Shown: in pieces, positions 18,822 to 27,979 of the stretch | How positions within the stretch are numbered: the first letter of the stretch is position 1 | How the letters are laid out: each line of letters begins with the position of its first letter | Source: Asaia siamensis | Lineage (GTDB): Bacteria > Pseudomonadota > Alphaproteobacteria > Acetobacterales > Acetobacteraceae | Direction: 5' to 3' | Length of the DNA: 64,000 bases | NCBI RefSeq assembly: GCF_014635085.1 | Contig: NZ_BMCH01000001.1 | Span: 713,151 to 777,150, forward strand | Made by a program: the position numbers and the translations under genes | Notes under the pieces: generated by a model | Databases searched by the model: none | The model's input: the letters and a program-made list of their open reading frames with translations, nothing else | Told to the model about the DNA's origin: nothing

Positions 18822-19193
18822 ATGAAACGCATCGTTCTCTCGCTTCTTTCCGCCTCGTTTGCCTGTGCCAGCATAAGCGTCTCCTCGGCGCTTGCTGACC
18901 CGCGTGCCAAATGCGGACAGGAGCCTTCCGCTCCGGCAATCACTGCGACCGATACGGCGCATTACAATGCGAGTGTCGACAAGTTTCAGGCCTATGAGAA
19001 GGAGGCGCGCGCCTATAACAGCTGCGTAGCGTCAGCGGCCCAGAAGGAAGAGCAGGCAATCAGCGAAGATGCGCGCGATCGTATTGCCAAGATCCACGCG
19101 GTCAGCACTGGGGTGCAGCAGCGTATTGCCGCCAATTTCAGTCATATATCTGCCGAGCTGACGACGGCTGGCAAGAAACTTGCCAAGCACTGA
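18822..19193 (+). CDS. small secreted protein of unknown function
   Basis: 123 residues. MKRIVLSLLSASFACASISV to SSALA is a signal peptide cleaved before DPRAKC. The mature part of about 95 residues is helical, rich in Ala, Glu and Lys, with two Cys (AKCGQE and NSCVAS) that could pair in the periplasm. No known domain is recognised. A strong terminator follows at 19246, so it may be a single-gene unit. Confidence 0.7.
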   Translation: MKRIVLSLLSASFACASISVSSALADPRAKCGQEPSAPAITATDTAHYNASVDKFQAYEKEARAYNSCVASAAQKEEQAISEDARDRIAKIHAVSTGVQQRIAANFSHISAELTTAGKKLAKH

Positions 19194-19245
19194 GTGCTGT
19201 CAGCCAGGACCGAAGCCGCAAGGCTGGGTCATTGAGAGTTTTGTG

Positions 19246-19272
19246 AAAGGGTGGGGGCAACCCCACCCTTTT
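19246..19272 (+). terminator. intrinsic terminator
   Basis: 11-bp stem AAAGGGTGGGG/CCCCACCCTTT with loop GCAA and an added T. Lies between the small secreted gene and the convergent beta-lactamase gene and may serve both. Confidence 0.85.
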
Positions 19273-19277
19273 CGCGT

Positions 19278-20207
19278 TCAGCCGACAAGCTGGGGCGCCA
19301 GGGCGCCAATGTCACGAAACACCTTGCGAAACCGCGTTTCATCCGGTGTACCGCCCGCCGTATAGGCGGTCATGATGACCGATTTGCCTGCTTGGCCTTC
19401 GGGTGCGGCAAAAGCGATATCGGCGCTGATATCCTTGCCGTTATTACCGGTCTTGTCTCCGGCGACCCAGTGTGGTGGAAGCCCCGCGCGCAGACGATGG
19501 GTTCCGGTCGTGCAGCTGATCATCCATCCGCGCAGAAGCGCTGCGGAATGGGGGTGCAGCAGCGTGCCATGGATCAGCCGGTGCAGGGTGCGCGCCATGG
19601 CAACAGGGCTTGTGGTGTTGGCCTGCGGGTCGGCGGAGGGACGATTGAGTTCGGGCTCGAACGCATCGAGACGGGTCACATCATCGCCGCTCTCACGCCA
19701 GAAACGGGTCAGCACGGCTGGCCCGCCGATATGGCGCAGCAGCATATTGGCACAGATGTTGTCGCTCATGGTGACAGCGCCGGCACAAAGCGCCGCGATG
19801 CTGAGACTGCCCGCATCCCGGTTTGCGCGGGCAACTGGTGCCCAGTTGTCCTTGAAGTCGGAATCGACGAAAGCCAGTCGATGAGTCAGGTCATCGACAT
19901 CTCTGTCGCAGCGTTCGAGAACGCAGGCAACCAGCGACGCCTTGAAGCTGCTGCACATCAGAAAGCGTTCTTCGCCACGCCATGACAGGGCGGCGCCGGT
20001 CTCCGGGCAGAAGAGATGAGCACCAATGCGACCGCCTGACTCTTTCTCGAAGCGTCGCGCGATAACGGCGAGCGCATCACGCTGTGCGTCCGGCGGGGGA
20101 ACTGCGGCCGCGTCGGCTGCGAAGGCGCTGCGGGTGGTGATCCCGATCAGGGGAAGGCTGACGAGAAAACGTCGTCTCGCCATCTTCATACCGGGCGCTG
20201 AACGCAT
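19278..20207 (-). CDS. class A beta-lactamase, probably Tat-exported
   Basis: 309 residues from ATG 20207 with AGGAG upstream. The leader has ARRRFLVSLP, a twin-arginine-like motif, then a cut near AFA-AD. Class A motifs are all visible: S-x-x-K as SSFK (active Ser about residue 86), SDN as MSDNICAN, E-x-x-L-N as FEPELNRP, and KTG as GDKTGNNG. The usual STFK is SSFK here. It should hydrolyse penicillins in the periplasm; the spectrum cannot be predicted. No AmpR-type regulator is adjacent. Confidence 0.9.
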   Translation of the reverse strand: MRSAPGMKMARRRFLVSLPLIGITTRSAFAADAAAVPPPDAQRDALAVIARRFEKESGGRIGAHLFCPETGAALSWRGEERFLMCSSFKASLVACVLERCDRDVDDLTHRLAFVDSDFKDNWAPVARANRDAGSLSIAALCAGAVTMSDNICANMLLRHIGGPAVLTRFWRESGDDVTRLDAFEPELNRPSADPQANTTSPVAMARTLHRLIHGTLLHPHSAALLRGWMISCTTGTHRLRAGLPPHWVAGDKTGNNGKDISADIAFAAPEGQAGKSVIMTAYTAGGTPDETRFRKVFRDIGALAPQLVG

Positions 20208-20354
20208 GGAAGGTGTCTCTCCTGTGACAAAAGGTCTCTGTAAGGAGTGCTTGTGGCCGAAGTTTGACCGATGCGACAGCATAATGACAAAGCGATTTGC
20301 CGCATTGTCGCGGCGTCTGTATGCTCGCCGCGATAGTGTCGCAAGAGGATCACG

Positions 20355-21047
20355 GTGGCAGACGAGTTTTTCAGTCAGGCCCAGGCGGAAATGCGTGCAG
20401 CTGAGCTGCGCGCTACCGCCCGGCGTTTCGGAGGTGTAGCGATCGGTGCGGCACTGATCGCATTGATTGGCGTCGGTGGATGGCAGTGGCAGATCCATCG
20501 CCATCATCAGGCCCAGGCAGAGGCTTCGCGGCGCTATTTCACGGCGATAGAGGCGCTCCAGGCGCCTCAGCCGGATGCGACCCTGCGCGCCCAATCCGAA
20601 AAACAGAATCAGGCGATTCTGGCCGATCTCGCCTCGACTGCGCCCGGTGCGACACGTAGCTTTTCTGCTCTTAGGCTGGCACAGCTTCTTGCTCAGAAAG
20701 GCGATATGGCAGGCGCCAGAAAGGCGTGGCAGGGCGTGATCGATACGCAGGACGCCAATCCGTCTCTCAAGGCACTGGCCCGTCTGCTTCTGCTCAACAG
20801 CCATATCAACGATGCCGATGTGACCGAGACGCGCAAGCAGCTCGAACTCCTTGCCGCCAATACGGGCCCCTGGCGCGCCTTCGCTCAGGAGAGCCTCGTC
20901 GCGCTTGATCTGCGCGCCGATGCGACTCCCAAGCAGCGTGACGAAGCCCATAGCCTTCTGCTGGGCCTTGCCCAGTCTCCCGATGCGCCTGACGGTGTCA
21001 GACAGCGCGCTTCCATTCTTCTGCAAACCTTTGGCGGAGCCGGCTGA
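20355..21047 (+). CDS. YfgM-like tetratricopeptide inner-membrane protein
   Basis: 230 residues, GTG start with GAGG 6-10 nt upstream. A short cytoplasmic N-terminus, one membrane helix near residues 25-45 (FGGVAIGAALIALIGVGGW), then a periplasmic helical domain with TPR-like repeats (AQLLAQKGDMAGARKAWQGV). In E. coli YfgM works with periplasmic chaperones and PpiD at the Sec translocon, and yfgM-bamB-der are neighbours, exactly as here. It overlaps bamB by one nucleotide. Confidence 0.85.
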   Translation: MADEFFSQAQAEMRAAELRATARRFGGVAIGAALIALIGVGGWQWQIHRHHQAQAEASRRYFTAIEALQAPQPDATLRAQSEKQNQAILADLASTAPGATRSFSALRLAQLLAQKGDMAGARKAWQGVIDTQDANPSLKALARLLLLNSHINDADVTETRKQLELLAANTGPWRAFAQESLVALDLRADATPKQRDEAHSLLLGLAQSPDAPDGVRQRASILLQTFGGAG

Positions 21048-22438
21048 TGCCTATCGAGAACAAGACCATGGTGCGTGCGCCCGGCCGTCGCTTTTTTCTG
21101 GGCTCGGCTCTGGCAGGCACGGCCCTGCTCTCCGGCTGCGGCATTTTCAAAGATGATCCCAAGCCCGTTCTGGCAGGCAAGCGCTATGACGTGTTGTCCA
21201 CCGGCGCCGGTCTGGTGATCGACGAGGAAGATCATACGCCGATCGTTCTGCCGCCGGCACAGCCTGTCGCTGCCTATCCTGTCGTAGGGCGTGTGCCTGA
21301 CCATCTTTCGGTCAACACGAACTGGGCCGGGCCGCATCTCGCCTGGTCGCGTTCCATCGGCCATGGCGTGTCCGAGCCTGCTTTCCTGCATTTTGCAGCA
21401 CTTGGTCCGAACGGACGTGGTGCCATCCAGTCGCCGCCGGTCATTGATGCAGGCCGCATCTATACCCGTGACGGTGTCGGCACCGTGCGTGCCTGGACCT
21501 GGCCTGCCATGAGCCCGCTCTGGACGTTCATCCCCAAGGGCAGCAAGTCGCGTTCGAGCGATATCGGCGGCGGTCTGGGTGTGTCCGGGGATACGCTCTA
21601 TATCGTTGACGGCGTCGGTCAGGTGATTGCCGTCGTTGCCGAGACGGGTAAGGTCAAATGGCGTGCCGAGACAGTGGTGCCCGGGCGTTCGGCGCCGACG
21701 ATCGTTGATGGGCGCGTCTTCTTCGGCACCATCGACGAGCGTCTATTCGCGCTCAATGCCGAGACCGGCGAACAGATCTGGACCTATCAGGCAACTGAAG
21801 CCGATACGGTCATCTTCGGTCAGGCCGCCCCTGCCGTTGCGAATGGCGTCGTCGTGGCCGGATTCGGCAGTGGCGATCTCGTGGCGCTGCGTGCCGAATC
21901 GGGCGAACTGGTCTGGAGCGATTCGCTCGGCGGCTCCAATGGTCGTGGTGCCATGCTCGATCTGGCCTGCGTCCGCGGGGCGCCGGTCGTCAAGGACGGC
22001 ACGGCTTACGCAATTTCGCTCTCGAAGGTGCTTGTCGCCATCGACATGCGCTCCGGCCGTCGCCTGTGGGAGCGCGAAGCCAGCGGTCAGAACACGCCAC
22101 TGATCGTGGGTGACTGGCTCTATATCATCTCGTCCGATCAGCAGCTTGCCTGCCTTGATCGTCTGTCTGGCCATGTGCGCTGGATTCATGACCTGCGCCG
22201 CTTCAAGAACGAGACCAAGCAGAAATACGCCGTGACCTGGCTTGGCCCGGTCATGGGCGATGGCAAGCTGGTTTGCGTTTCGTCGCTTGAAGAGACCGGA
22301 CTGCAGGTTGTTGACGCCGTGACCGGCAAGGCCGATGCCCCTCTCAAGACCAAGCTGCCTACGCTGGTCGAACCCATCATCTGTGACGGCAAGGTGCTTG
22401 TGCTGTCTACGGATGGCAATCTGAACGCATATGGTTAA
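21047..22438 (+). CDS. bamB: outer-membrane assembly lipoprotein BamB
   Basis: 463 residues. Signal peptide with twin Arg (APGRRFFLGSAL) and lipobox LLSGCG. The rest is a PQQ-like beta-propeller with repeated blades, visible as DGRVFFGTIDERLFALNAET and VVAGFGSGDLVALRAESGEL. BamB is the scaffold lipoprotein of the BAM complex that inserts outer-membrane proteins. Its place between the yfgM-like gene and der supports the call over a PQQ dehydrogenase, since it lacks the dehydrogenase metal site and is much shorter. Confidence 0.9.
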   Translation: MPIENKTMVRAPGRRFFLGSALAGTALLSGCGIFKDDPKPVLAGKRYDVLSTGAGLVIDEEDHTPIVLPPAQPVAAYPVVGRVPDHLSVNTNWAGPHLAWSRSIGHGVSEPAFLHFAALGPNGRGAIQSPPVIDAGRIYTRDGVGTVRAWTWPAMSPLWTFIPKGSKSRSSDIGGGLGVSGDTLYIVDGVGQVIAVVAETGKVKWRAETVVPGRSAPTIVDGRVFFGTIDERLFALNAETGEQIWTYQATEADTVIFGQAAPAVANGVVVAGFGSGDLVALRAESGELVWSDSLGGSNGRGAMLDLACVRGAPVVKDGTAYAISLSKVLVAIDMRSGRRLWEREASGQNTPLIVGDWLYIISSDQQLACLDRLSGHVRWIHDLRRFKNETKQKYAVTWLGPVMGDGKLVCVSSLEETGLQVVDAVTGKADAPLKTKLPTLVEPIICDGKVLVLSTDGNLNAYG

Positions 22439-22441
22439 TCC

Positions 22442-23848
22442 GTGACTGACTCTCTCTCCCTTCCGCTCGTCGTTATTGCCGGGCGTCCCAATGTCGGCAA
22501 ATCGACTCTCTTCAACCGGCTGGTAGGGCGTCGTCAGGCCATCGTGTCTGACATGCCGGGCGTAACGCGCGATCGCAAGGAAGGAGAGGCGCTCCTTCGC
22601 GGGCGCAAGGTCCGACTGATCGATACCGCTGGTCTCGAAGAGGCCGCGCCCGATACGCTTTACGGGCGTATGCGTGCGTCATCTGAATCTGCCGTGGCGC
22701 AGGCCGATCTGGTGCTGTTCTGCATCGATGCGCGCGCCGGTGTGACGCCTGCCGACAAGCATTTCGCGGCCTGGCTGCGCAAGCAGAACAAGCCTGTCCT
22801 GCTTCTGGCCAACAAGGCCGAAGGTTCGGCAGCCACCAATGAGGTGATCGAGGCCTATTCGCTCGGTCTGGGGACGCCTCTGGCGCTCTCGGCCGAACAT
22901 GGTGAGGGGATTGCCCATCTCATGGGCGAGATTGCCGACCGCCTGCCCGAGGGCGAGCGTGTGCGGATCAAGACGCGCTCGCGCAGCAAGCCCGTGGAAG
23001 ACGAAAGCGAAGAGATCGAAGAGCGTCCGGCAGGACCTCTGCGTCTGGCGATCGTTGGTCGCCCGAACGCAGGCAAGTCGACGCTCCTGAACTGCCTGCT
23101 TGGCGAAGAGCGCATGATCACCGGGCCGGAGCCGGGTCTGACGCGCGATTCGATTGCCGTGTCGCTGCATGACGAAATCGGGCCGATCCAGCTTGTCGAT
23201 ACGGCTGGCCTGCGTCGCAAGGCCCGTATCGAGCAGGATCTCGAGCGCATGTCGGTTTCAGCCTCGATCGAGGCCCTGAAGATGGCCGAGGTCGTTGTTC
23301 TTACGCTCGATGCCACGCTCGGTGTGCATGAGCAGGATCTGCAAATTGCCCGCCTGATTGAACGAGAAGGCCGCGCCTGCGTGCTGGCACTGAACAAATG
23401 GGATGCGGTCGAAGATCGCGCCGCCACGCGTCAGGCCATTGCCGATCGTATCGAGACATCGCTTGCCCAGATGCGCGGCATCCCCGTCGTGACATTCTCT
23501 GCGCTGACCGGGGCAGGGGTGAACAAGCTCCTTCCCGCCGTGCGTCGCGCACATGAGGTCTGGAACAGCCGTGTCACGACAGGCGAACTCAATCGCTGGT
23601 TCGAAGGCGCACTCGAGCGTCATCAGCCGCCTCTGGTGGATGGGCGCCGCCTCAAGCTGCGCTACATGACGCAGGCGAAGTCGCGTCCGCCGACATTCAT
23701 CCTTTTCGGCACGCGTGCCGAGATGTTGCCCGACGCCTATAAGCGCTATCTGGTGAACGGGCTGCGCGAGACGTTCCACCTGCCGGGAACGCCTATCCGT
23801 CTGCAGCTGCGTGGCACGAAAAACCCCTATGCAGAGAACAAGTCATGA
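22442..23848 (+). CDS. der: ribosome biogenesis GTPase Der (EngA)
   Basis: 468 residues with two GTPase domains in tandem. Domain 1: GRPNVGKSTLFNRL, DTAGLEEAAPD, NKAE. Domain 2 (from about residue 200): GRPNAGKSTLLNCL, DTAGLRRKARI, NKWD. A KH-like C-terminal domain follows. Der acts in 50S subunit maturation. GTG start at 22442, 3 nt after the bamB stop; the stop overlaps the next gene by ATGA. Confidence 0.97.
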   Translation: MTDSLSLPLVVIAGRPNVGKSTLFNRLVGRRQAIVSDMPGVTRDRKEGEALLRGRKVRLIDTAGLEEAAPDTLYGRMRASSESAVAQADLVLFCIDARAGVTPADKHFAAWLRKQNKPVLLLANKAEGSAATNEVIEAYSLGLGTPLALSAEHGEGIAHLMGEIADRLPEGERVRIKTRSRSKPVEDESEEIEERPAGPLRLAIVGRPNAGKSTLLNCLLGEERMITGPEPGLTRDSIAVSLHDEIGPIQLVDTAGLRRKARIEQDLERMSVSASIEALKMAEVVVLTLDATLGVHEQDLQIARLIEREGRACVLALNKWDAVEDRAATRQAIADRIETSLAQMRGIPVVTFSALTGAGVNKLLPAVRRAHEVWNSRVTTGELNRWFEGALERHQPPLVDGRRLKLRYMTQAKSRPPTFILFGTRAEMLPDAYKRYLVNGLRETFHLPGTPIRLQLRGTKNPYAENKS

Positions 23849-24438
23849 GTCAGTCCGCGCTTGTCCTGATTGAATATCAGAACGACTTCCTTTCAGAGGG
23901 AGGCGCCCTGCATGAGGGCGTGCGCAGCGAGTTGAACCGGACCAACATGCTGGCGCATACTGAAGCGCTGGTAAAAGAAGCGCGTGACAAGGGCGTCAGG
24001 ATTATCTGGGTCCCGATTGAGTTTGCGTCAGGATATCCTGAACTCTCGGCGGCGCCCTATGGTATTCTGGCCGGGGTCAAGGCGACAAATGCCTTTCGTC
24101 TCGGTAGCTGGGGCGCGCAGATTGTCGACAGTCTGAAGCCCCATGAGAGCGATATCGTAATCGCTGGTAAGCGCGGCCTTTGCGGCTTTGCCAGCACCAA
24201 TCTTGATTTTGTCCTGCGCCAGAACGGAATCACGCGCATTGCCTTGGGTGGGCTACTGACTGATTGCTGTGTCGAATCGACAATGCGCAGCGCCTATGAG
24301 CGTGGCTATGACGTTGTAACCCTTACAGATTGCACCGCCACGCTGTCTCAGGCGCAGCATGAGGCCGCCATTGCTTATACCTACCCCATGTTTTCCCATC
24401 CGATGACTTCAGAGGCGTTTCTCGAAACGCTTTCCTGA
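23845..24438 (+). CDS. isochorismatase-family cysteine hydrolase
   Basis: 197 residues. Catalytic triad candidates: Asp in LIEYQNDFLSEGG, Lys in VIAGKRGLCGF, and Cys in GGLLTDCCVESTMRSAYERG. The family includes nicotinamidase, isochorismatase and ureidoacrylate hydrolases; the substrate cannot be assigned. It shares an ATGA with der and ends the operon at a strong terminator. Confidence 0.88.
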   Translation: MSQSALVLIEYQNDFLSEGGALHEGVRSELNRTNMLAHTEALVKEARDKGVRIIWVPIEFASGYPELSAAPYGILAGVKATNAFRLGSWGAQIVDSLKPHESDIVIAGKRGLCGFASTNLDFVLRQNGITRIALGGLLTDCCVESTMRSAYERGYDVVTLTDCTATLSQAQHEAAIAYTYPMFSHPMTSEAFLETLS

Positions 24439-24447
24439 TCGATGCGC

Positions 24448-24473
24448 AAAGGGGGGCTTCGGCCCCCTTTTTT
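24448..24473 (+). terminator. intrinsic terminator of the yfgM-bamB-der operon
   Basis: 10-bp stem AAAGGGGGGC/GCCCCCTTTT (one G-U pair) with loop TTCG, followed by further T residues. Sits between convergent genes. Confidence 0.9.
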
Positions 24474-24476
24474 GTT

Positions 24477-25166
24477 TCAGTGCCCGATATAGCGACCCGG
24501 GCGGTGATAGACGATCAGGATCCCGCTTGTGGCAGCGGCGCTCAGCAGCGAGAGCAGGATCTTGTGCGCTGGCAGGAACAGCGCCGAGATTGCCATGATG
24601 ACGATATCGATCGAGATCTGCACGCGCCCTGCATTGATGCCACGCGTTTTCTGAAGCCATAGCGTGACGATGCCGGTGCCTCCCACCCCCGCCTGATGGC
24701 GTGCCAGGCAGAGAATACCCAACCCGATGATGGTGCCTGCAAAGAGCGCAGAAAACAGAGGGTCGATTTCTGATACCGTAATGACGCGTGGCATCAGCCC
24801 TGCGAAAAACGTCACGCCGCAACTGGCGATCATGGTCCTGACGGCAAAGCCGGGACTCATGGCACGCAGCGCGAAGGCAAGGAAGGGAATGTTGATGAGC
24901 GTGAACAACATCCCCGGCGATACCGGAACGAGATAGGACAGAAGCAGCGCAATGCCGGCCATGCCGCCCGTCACCAGCCCTGCCTTGTGCAGACAGACCA
25001 GCCCCATGACGATAAGCGAGCAGCCAATCAGAAAGGCGTAGACATCTTCAGCCAGGGTGTGACGCAGCCCTGGCGCGTAGGGCGTTGCTGTTTCCTCTGC
25101 TACGCTGGCGTCAGGTGCGTCATCAAGCATCAGTGTGTCGGCTGTTTCGAGCGGCACAGGGGGCAT
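24477..25166 (-). CDS. YitT-family integral membrane protein
   Basis: 229 residues. After a 40-residue acidic cytoplasmic N-terminus there are about five membrane helices, with LIGCSLIVMGLVCLHKAGLV first, then the family motif GGMAGIALLLSY and GTIIGLGILCLARHQAG with VGGTGIVTLWLQ. The YitT family includes uncharacterised transporters; the usual C-terminal DUF2179 domain is absent, so this is the short membrane-only form. Function unknown. Confidence 0.8.
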   Translation of the reverse strand: MPPVPLETADTLMLDDAPDASVAEETATPYAPGLRHTLAEDVYAFLIGCSLIVMGLVCLHKAGLVTGGMAGIALLLSYLVPVSPGMLFTLINIPFLAFALRAMSPGFAVRTMIASCGVTFFAGLMPRVITVSEIDPLFSALFAGTIIGLGILCLARHQAGVGGTGIVTLWLQKTRGINAGRVQISIDIVIMAISALFLPAHKILLSLLSAAATSGILIVYHRPGRYIGH

Positions 25167-25198
25167 GGCAGGGTCAATCCGTCTGATTGGTGGTTGGC

Positions 25199-26848
25199 TC
25201 AGCTGTCGTAGAGTGTGTCGATGGCACCATGCAGCGCCATGGCGACGGGAGCGGCGTCGTAGCGCTTCATTTTGATTTCGATGAAATGCGCACGATGCGT
25301 GTCGGTATTGCAGGCCTCGAAAGCTGCCAGAAGGGCTTCACGCGTGCTGACCGAGCTGACAACCCAGTCATGACAACCGAACGCCTCTGGCAGCAGGCTG
25401 TAACGCCATTGGGCGAGGTCGTTGTAATAGGTTTCGCCATCTGCGCAGAGCAGGCGTTCGATGAGATAGCCGTCATTGTTGATGATGAGCACAACCGGCT
25501 TGCGGCCGAACCGGGCGAACTGGCTCAGTTCCTGTGTGGTGAGCTGATGCGAGCCTTCACCGGTCACGAGCACGACCCGTCTGTCGGGCTCGGCCATGGC
25601 CATGCCGAAAGCGGCGGGAGTAGCCCAGCCTATCGACCCCCAGAGTGTCTGGTTGTGATAGGCGCAGCCATCCGGCAGACGGATTTCAGACAGGCCCATG
25701 GAGGCATTGCCTGTCTCTGCCGCGACGATGTCGCTGGGTTGCAGCAAGGTCTGGATATCGTGATAGAGCGTTCCTGAAGAGAGCGCCGCGCCGTCTGACG
25801 CTTCAGGAAGTTTCTGATGTGGTACGGTGCCGCCGAAGCGGGGCAGGTTCGTGCAGGCAGCGATAAGCCCCTGAAGAATATCAGCCATGGCAACGCCGTC
25901 GATACGTTCCCCACCGATCACGACATGGTCGGGCAGGATGTTGATGAGACGTTCTTCAGGCAGTCGTGCGGTGAAGGCACCCGTGTTGAAATCCGAAAGC
26001 TGGACGCCGATACCGAGGATGACCTCGCTTGCCTCGACGAAAGACGCGATGTTCTCGTGAAGCAGATGGCCGTAATACAGCCCCAGATAGAGGGGGGAGG
26101 ATTCGAGGGCCATCCCCTTATCCGCAAACATCGTGGCATGGGGCAGGCCGGATTGCCTGATAAACTCACGCGCCAGAGCCAGTGCGCCGAAGCGGTCGCA
26201 GAGATTACCGGGCAGGATGCAGCTCTGTGAACTGGCCTGCAATTTCGCTGTGATGCGCTCGACGACTAACGCAAGTCTCGCGTCGTCTCTCGCCGGTACT
26301 GCAACAGGCACGGGCGTAGCTGGTTTCGCCTCGGCTCCGGCATGATCTGAAGGGATGCCGAAATAGATCGGGCGACGGTGGGTCTTGAGTGCTGCAAGCG
26401 CCTTGTCGATTTCGTCGACGCAGTTTTCCGGGGTGAGAATGGCGCGGGCGCAGGTGAAGGCCGCACAGGCCTCATAAAACGCCATGAATGTCCCGTTGCC
26501 GAGCGAGTGATGCACCAGGCGGTCCGATGTCATGACCGCAGAGGCAGGCATGCCGACGATATGGATAAGCGGCAGATGCTCGGCAAAAGCGCCTGCGATG
26601 CCGTTGAGGGCGCTCAATTCGCCAACGCCATAGGTCGTGCTGAGCGCGGCCATGCCCTTCATGCGCGCGTAGCCATCGGCGCTGTAAGCAGCGTTGAGTT
26701 CGTTGCAGCTGCCGACCCAGCGCATGTCGTCGCGGGCACAGACAGCATCTTCGATCGGGAAAGCGTAATCGCCGGCAACGCCAAACACATGGTCTATGCC
26801 GAGGGCTGCAAGTCTATCCAGTAGATGCTCAATGACGGTCGAACTCAT
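25199..26848 (-). CDS. thiamine-diphosphate 2-oxo-acid decarboxylase (pyruvate/indolepyruvate decarboxylase family)
   Basis: 549 residues from ATG 26848, GGAGGG upstream. Opening VFGVAGDYAFPIEDAV and catalytic Glu in CNELNAAYSADGYAR; the paired His of this subfamily in LVHHSLGNG; ThDP/Mg site GEGSHQLTTQE to NNDGYLIE, whose terminal Glu matches the second catalytic Glu. These rule out acetolactate synthase. The sequence is not the classic acetic-acid-bacteria PDC opening, so the substrate (pyruvate, phenylpyruvate or a branched oxo acid) is open. The divergent LysR gene is the likely regulator. Confidence 0.85.
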   Translation of the reverse strand: MSSTVIEHLLDRLAALGIDHVFGVAGDYAFPIEDAVCARDDMRWVGSCNELNAAYSADGYARMKGMAALSTTYGVGELSALNGIAGAFAEHLPLIHIVGMPASAVMTSDRLVHHSLGNGTFMAFYEACAAFTCARAILTPENCVDEIDKALAALKTHRRPIYFGIPSDHAGAEAKPATPVPVAVPARDDARLALVVERITAKLQASSQSCILPGNLCDRFGALALAREFIRQSGLPHATMFADKGMALESSPLYLGLYYGHLLHENIASFVEASEVILGIGVQLSDFNTGAFTARLPEERLINILPDHVVIGGERIDGVAMADILQGLIAACTNLPRFGGTVPHQKLPEASDGAALSSGTLYHDIQTLLQPSDIVAAETGNASMGLSEIRLPDGCAYHNQTLWGSIGWATPAAFGMAMAEPDRRVVLVTGEGSHQLTTQELSQFARFGRKPVVLIINNDGYLIERLLCADGETYYNDLAQWRYSLLPEAFGCHDWVVSSVSTREALLAAFEACNTDTHRAHFIEIKMKRYDAAPVAMALHGAIDTLYDS

Positions 26849-26902
26849 CTCGGAAACCCTCCATCGGTTGAATTTCCAAGGCTCTACCGAAAAGACAACA
26901 CA

Positions 26903-26919
26903 TAAGATAATATGATCTT
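26903..26919. promoter_or_regulatory. LysR-type operator candidate
   Basis: Inverted repeat AAGAT-N6-ATCTT at 26904-26919, with T26903 and A26915 giving the T-N11-A form of LysR sites. Lies in the 97-nt divergent spacer between the decarboxylase and the LysR gene. Confidence 0.5.
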
Positions 26920-26945
26920 TTGATAGAGAAGATAGGTGATTGACT

Positions 26946-27857
26946 ATGATCCAGCCCCAGATCACCTTTCGTGAACTCAATCATTTTTTGAGCGTCGTCA
27001 GTCAGGGAGGCTTCGTGAAAGCCAGTGAGGCCCTGAACATCAGTCAGCCTTCCATCAGCCAGAGCATTCAGGCACTCGAAGCCAAGCTCGGAACAAGGCT
27101 GATCATACGCAGCAAGAAAGCGGTACTTCTGACCGAAAAGGGCGAGATATTTCGCCGCTATGCCGAGCGCACTCTGCGTGACGAAATCGCGCTGCGCGAG
27201 ATGCTTGCGGCTGACAGGAAGAGCCTCGAAGGCCCTTTGCGCGTGACAGTGCCCCCCGCCATCTCATCAATCTGTTTTCCGGCGATCATCGAGAGTTTCT
27301 GCAGTCAGTATCCAGGGGTAATGCTCGAGATCGACGAATGCCCATCGGACAGGCTGATTCCCCGATTGCGCGGAGGTCAGACCGAAATTGCAGCGCTCAT
27401 CCTTCCGATTGGCGAGAAGGATCTGCACCTCTACCCACTCGGGCGGGATCATCTCAGTCTCGTGGTACCGGACCAGCATCGCCTGAGCGACAGCAAAAGC
27501 TGCTGTCTGGCTGATATCCTGCAAGAGCGCGTCGTGCTGCTCAGGGAAGACTTCAAGATCAACAGCTTCATCGCCCAGGCCTATGCAGAGCATGGTGCCG
27601 TGCCCAGAGCAGCGGGGCGCACAGGGGATATCTATCTTCTGATGGCCATGGTGCGGGCCGGTGTGGGTCTTGGAATCGTGCCCTCCGCCCTGTGTCGTGG
27701 AAGCTGGATGGAGGGTCTTAACGCGCTGCATCTGCTGGCACCGACCATGGGGTTCGAACTTGCCCTCGCAACGCGTCGCGACCATGTTCTGTCACCTGCA
27801 GGCGAGGCGTGGCGGTCTGTCTGCCTGGATCATTTCACCCGATCCATCCTCGCCTGA
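26946..27857 (+). CDS. LysR-family transcriptional regulator
   Basis: 303 residues. The winged helix-turn-helix covers residues 1-65: FRELNHFLSVVSQGGFVKAS, then SQPSISQSIQALEAKLGTRL. The effector domain, from about residue 90, is a periplasmic-binding-protein-like fold. Start at ATG 26946 (an upstream TTG at 26940 is weaker). Divergent from the 2-oxo-acid decarboxylase with an operator-like repeat between, as is usual for LysR control of a neighbour; the ligand is unknown. Confidence 0.92.
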   Translation: MIQPQITFRELNHFLSVVSQGGFVKASEALNISQPSISQSIQALEAKLGTRLIIRSKKAVLLTEKGEIFRRYAERTLRDEIALREMLAADRKSLEGPLRVTVPPAISSICFPAIIESFCSQYPGVMLEIDECPSDRLIPRLRGGQTEIAALILPIGEKDLHLYPLGRDHLSLVVPDQHRLSDSKSCCLADILQERVVLLREDFKINSFIAQAYAEHGAVPRAAGRTGDIYLLMAMVRAGVGLGIVPSALCRGSWMEGLNALHLLAPTMGFELALATRRDHVLSPAGEAWRSVCLDHFTRSILA

Positions 27858-27979
27858 CGGGAGCAGTCCTGCATCGGATATCGAACGTCTGCGTTATTGA
27901 TCTTGTCTGAAGCGAGCGCCTGAAATTTCGTCAGCACGCTTCATTCAGGAAGGTTTTTGCTCTCAGAAAGAAAAAGAAC

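Noticed and set aside
20208-21026. N-terminal extension of the beta-lactamase frame
   Set aside because: The frame stays open into the divergent yfgM-like gene, but the ATG at 20207 has a ribosome site and signal peptide; the upstream part is antisense shadow.
25187-25777. 196-residue frame opposite the decarboxylase
   Set aside because: Antisense shadow without start signal or domain.
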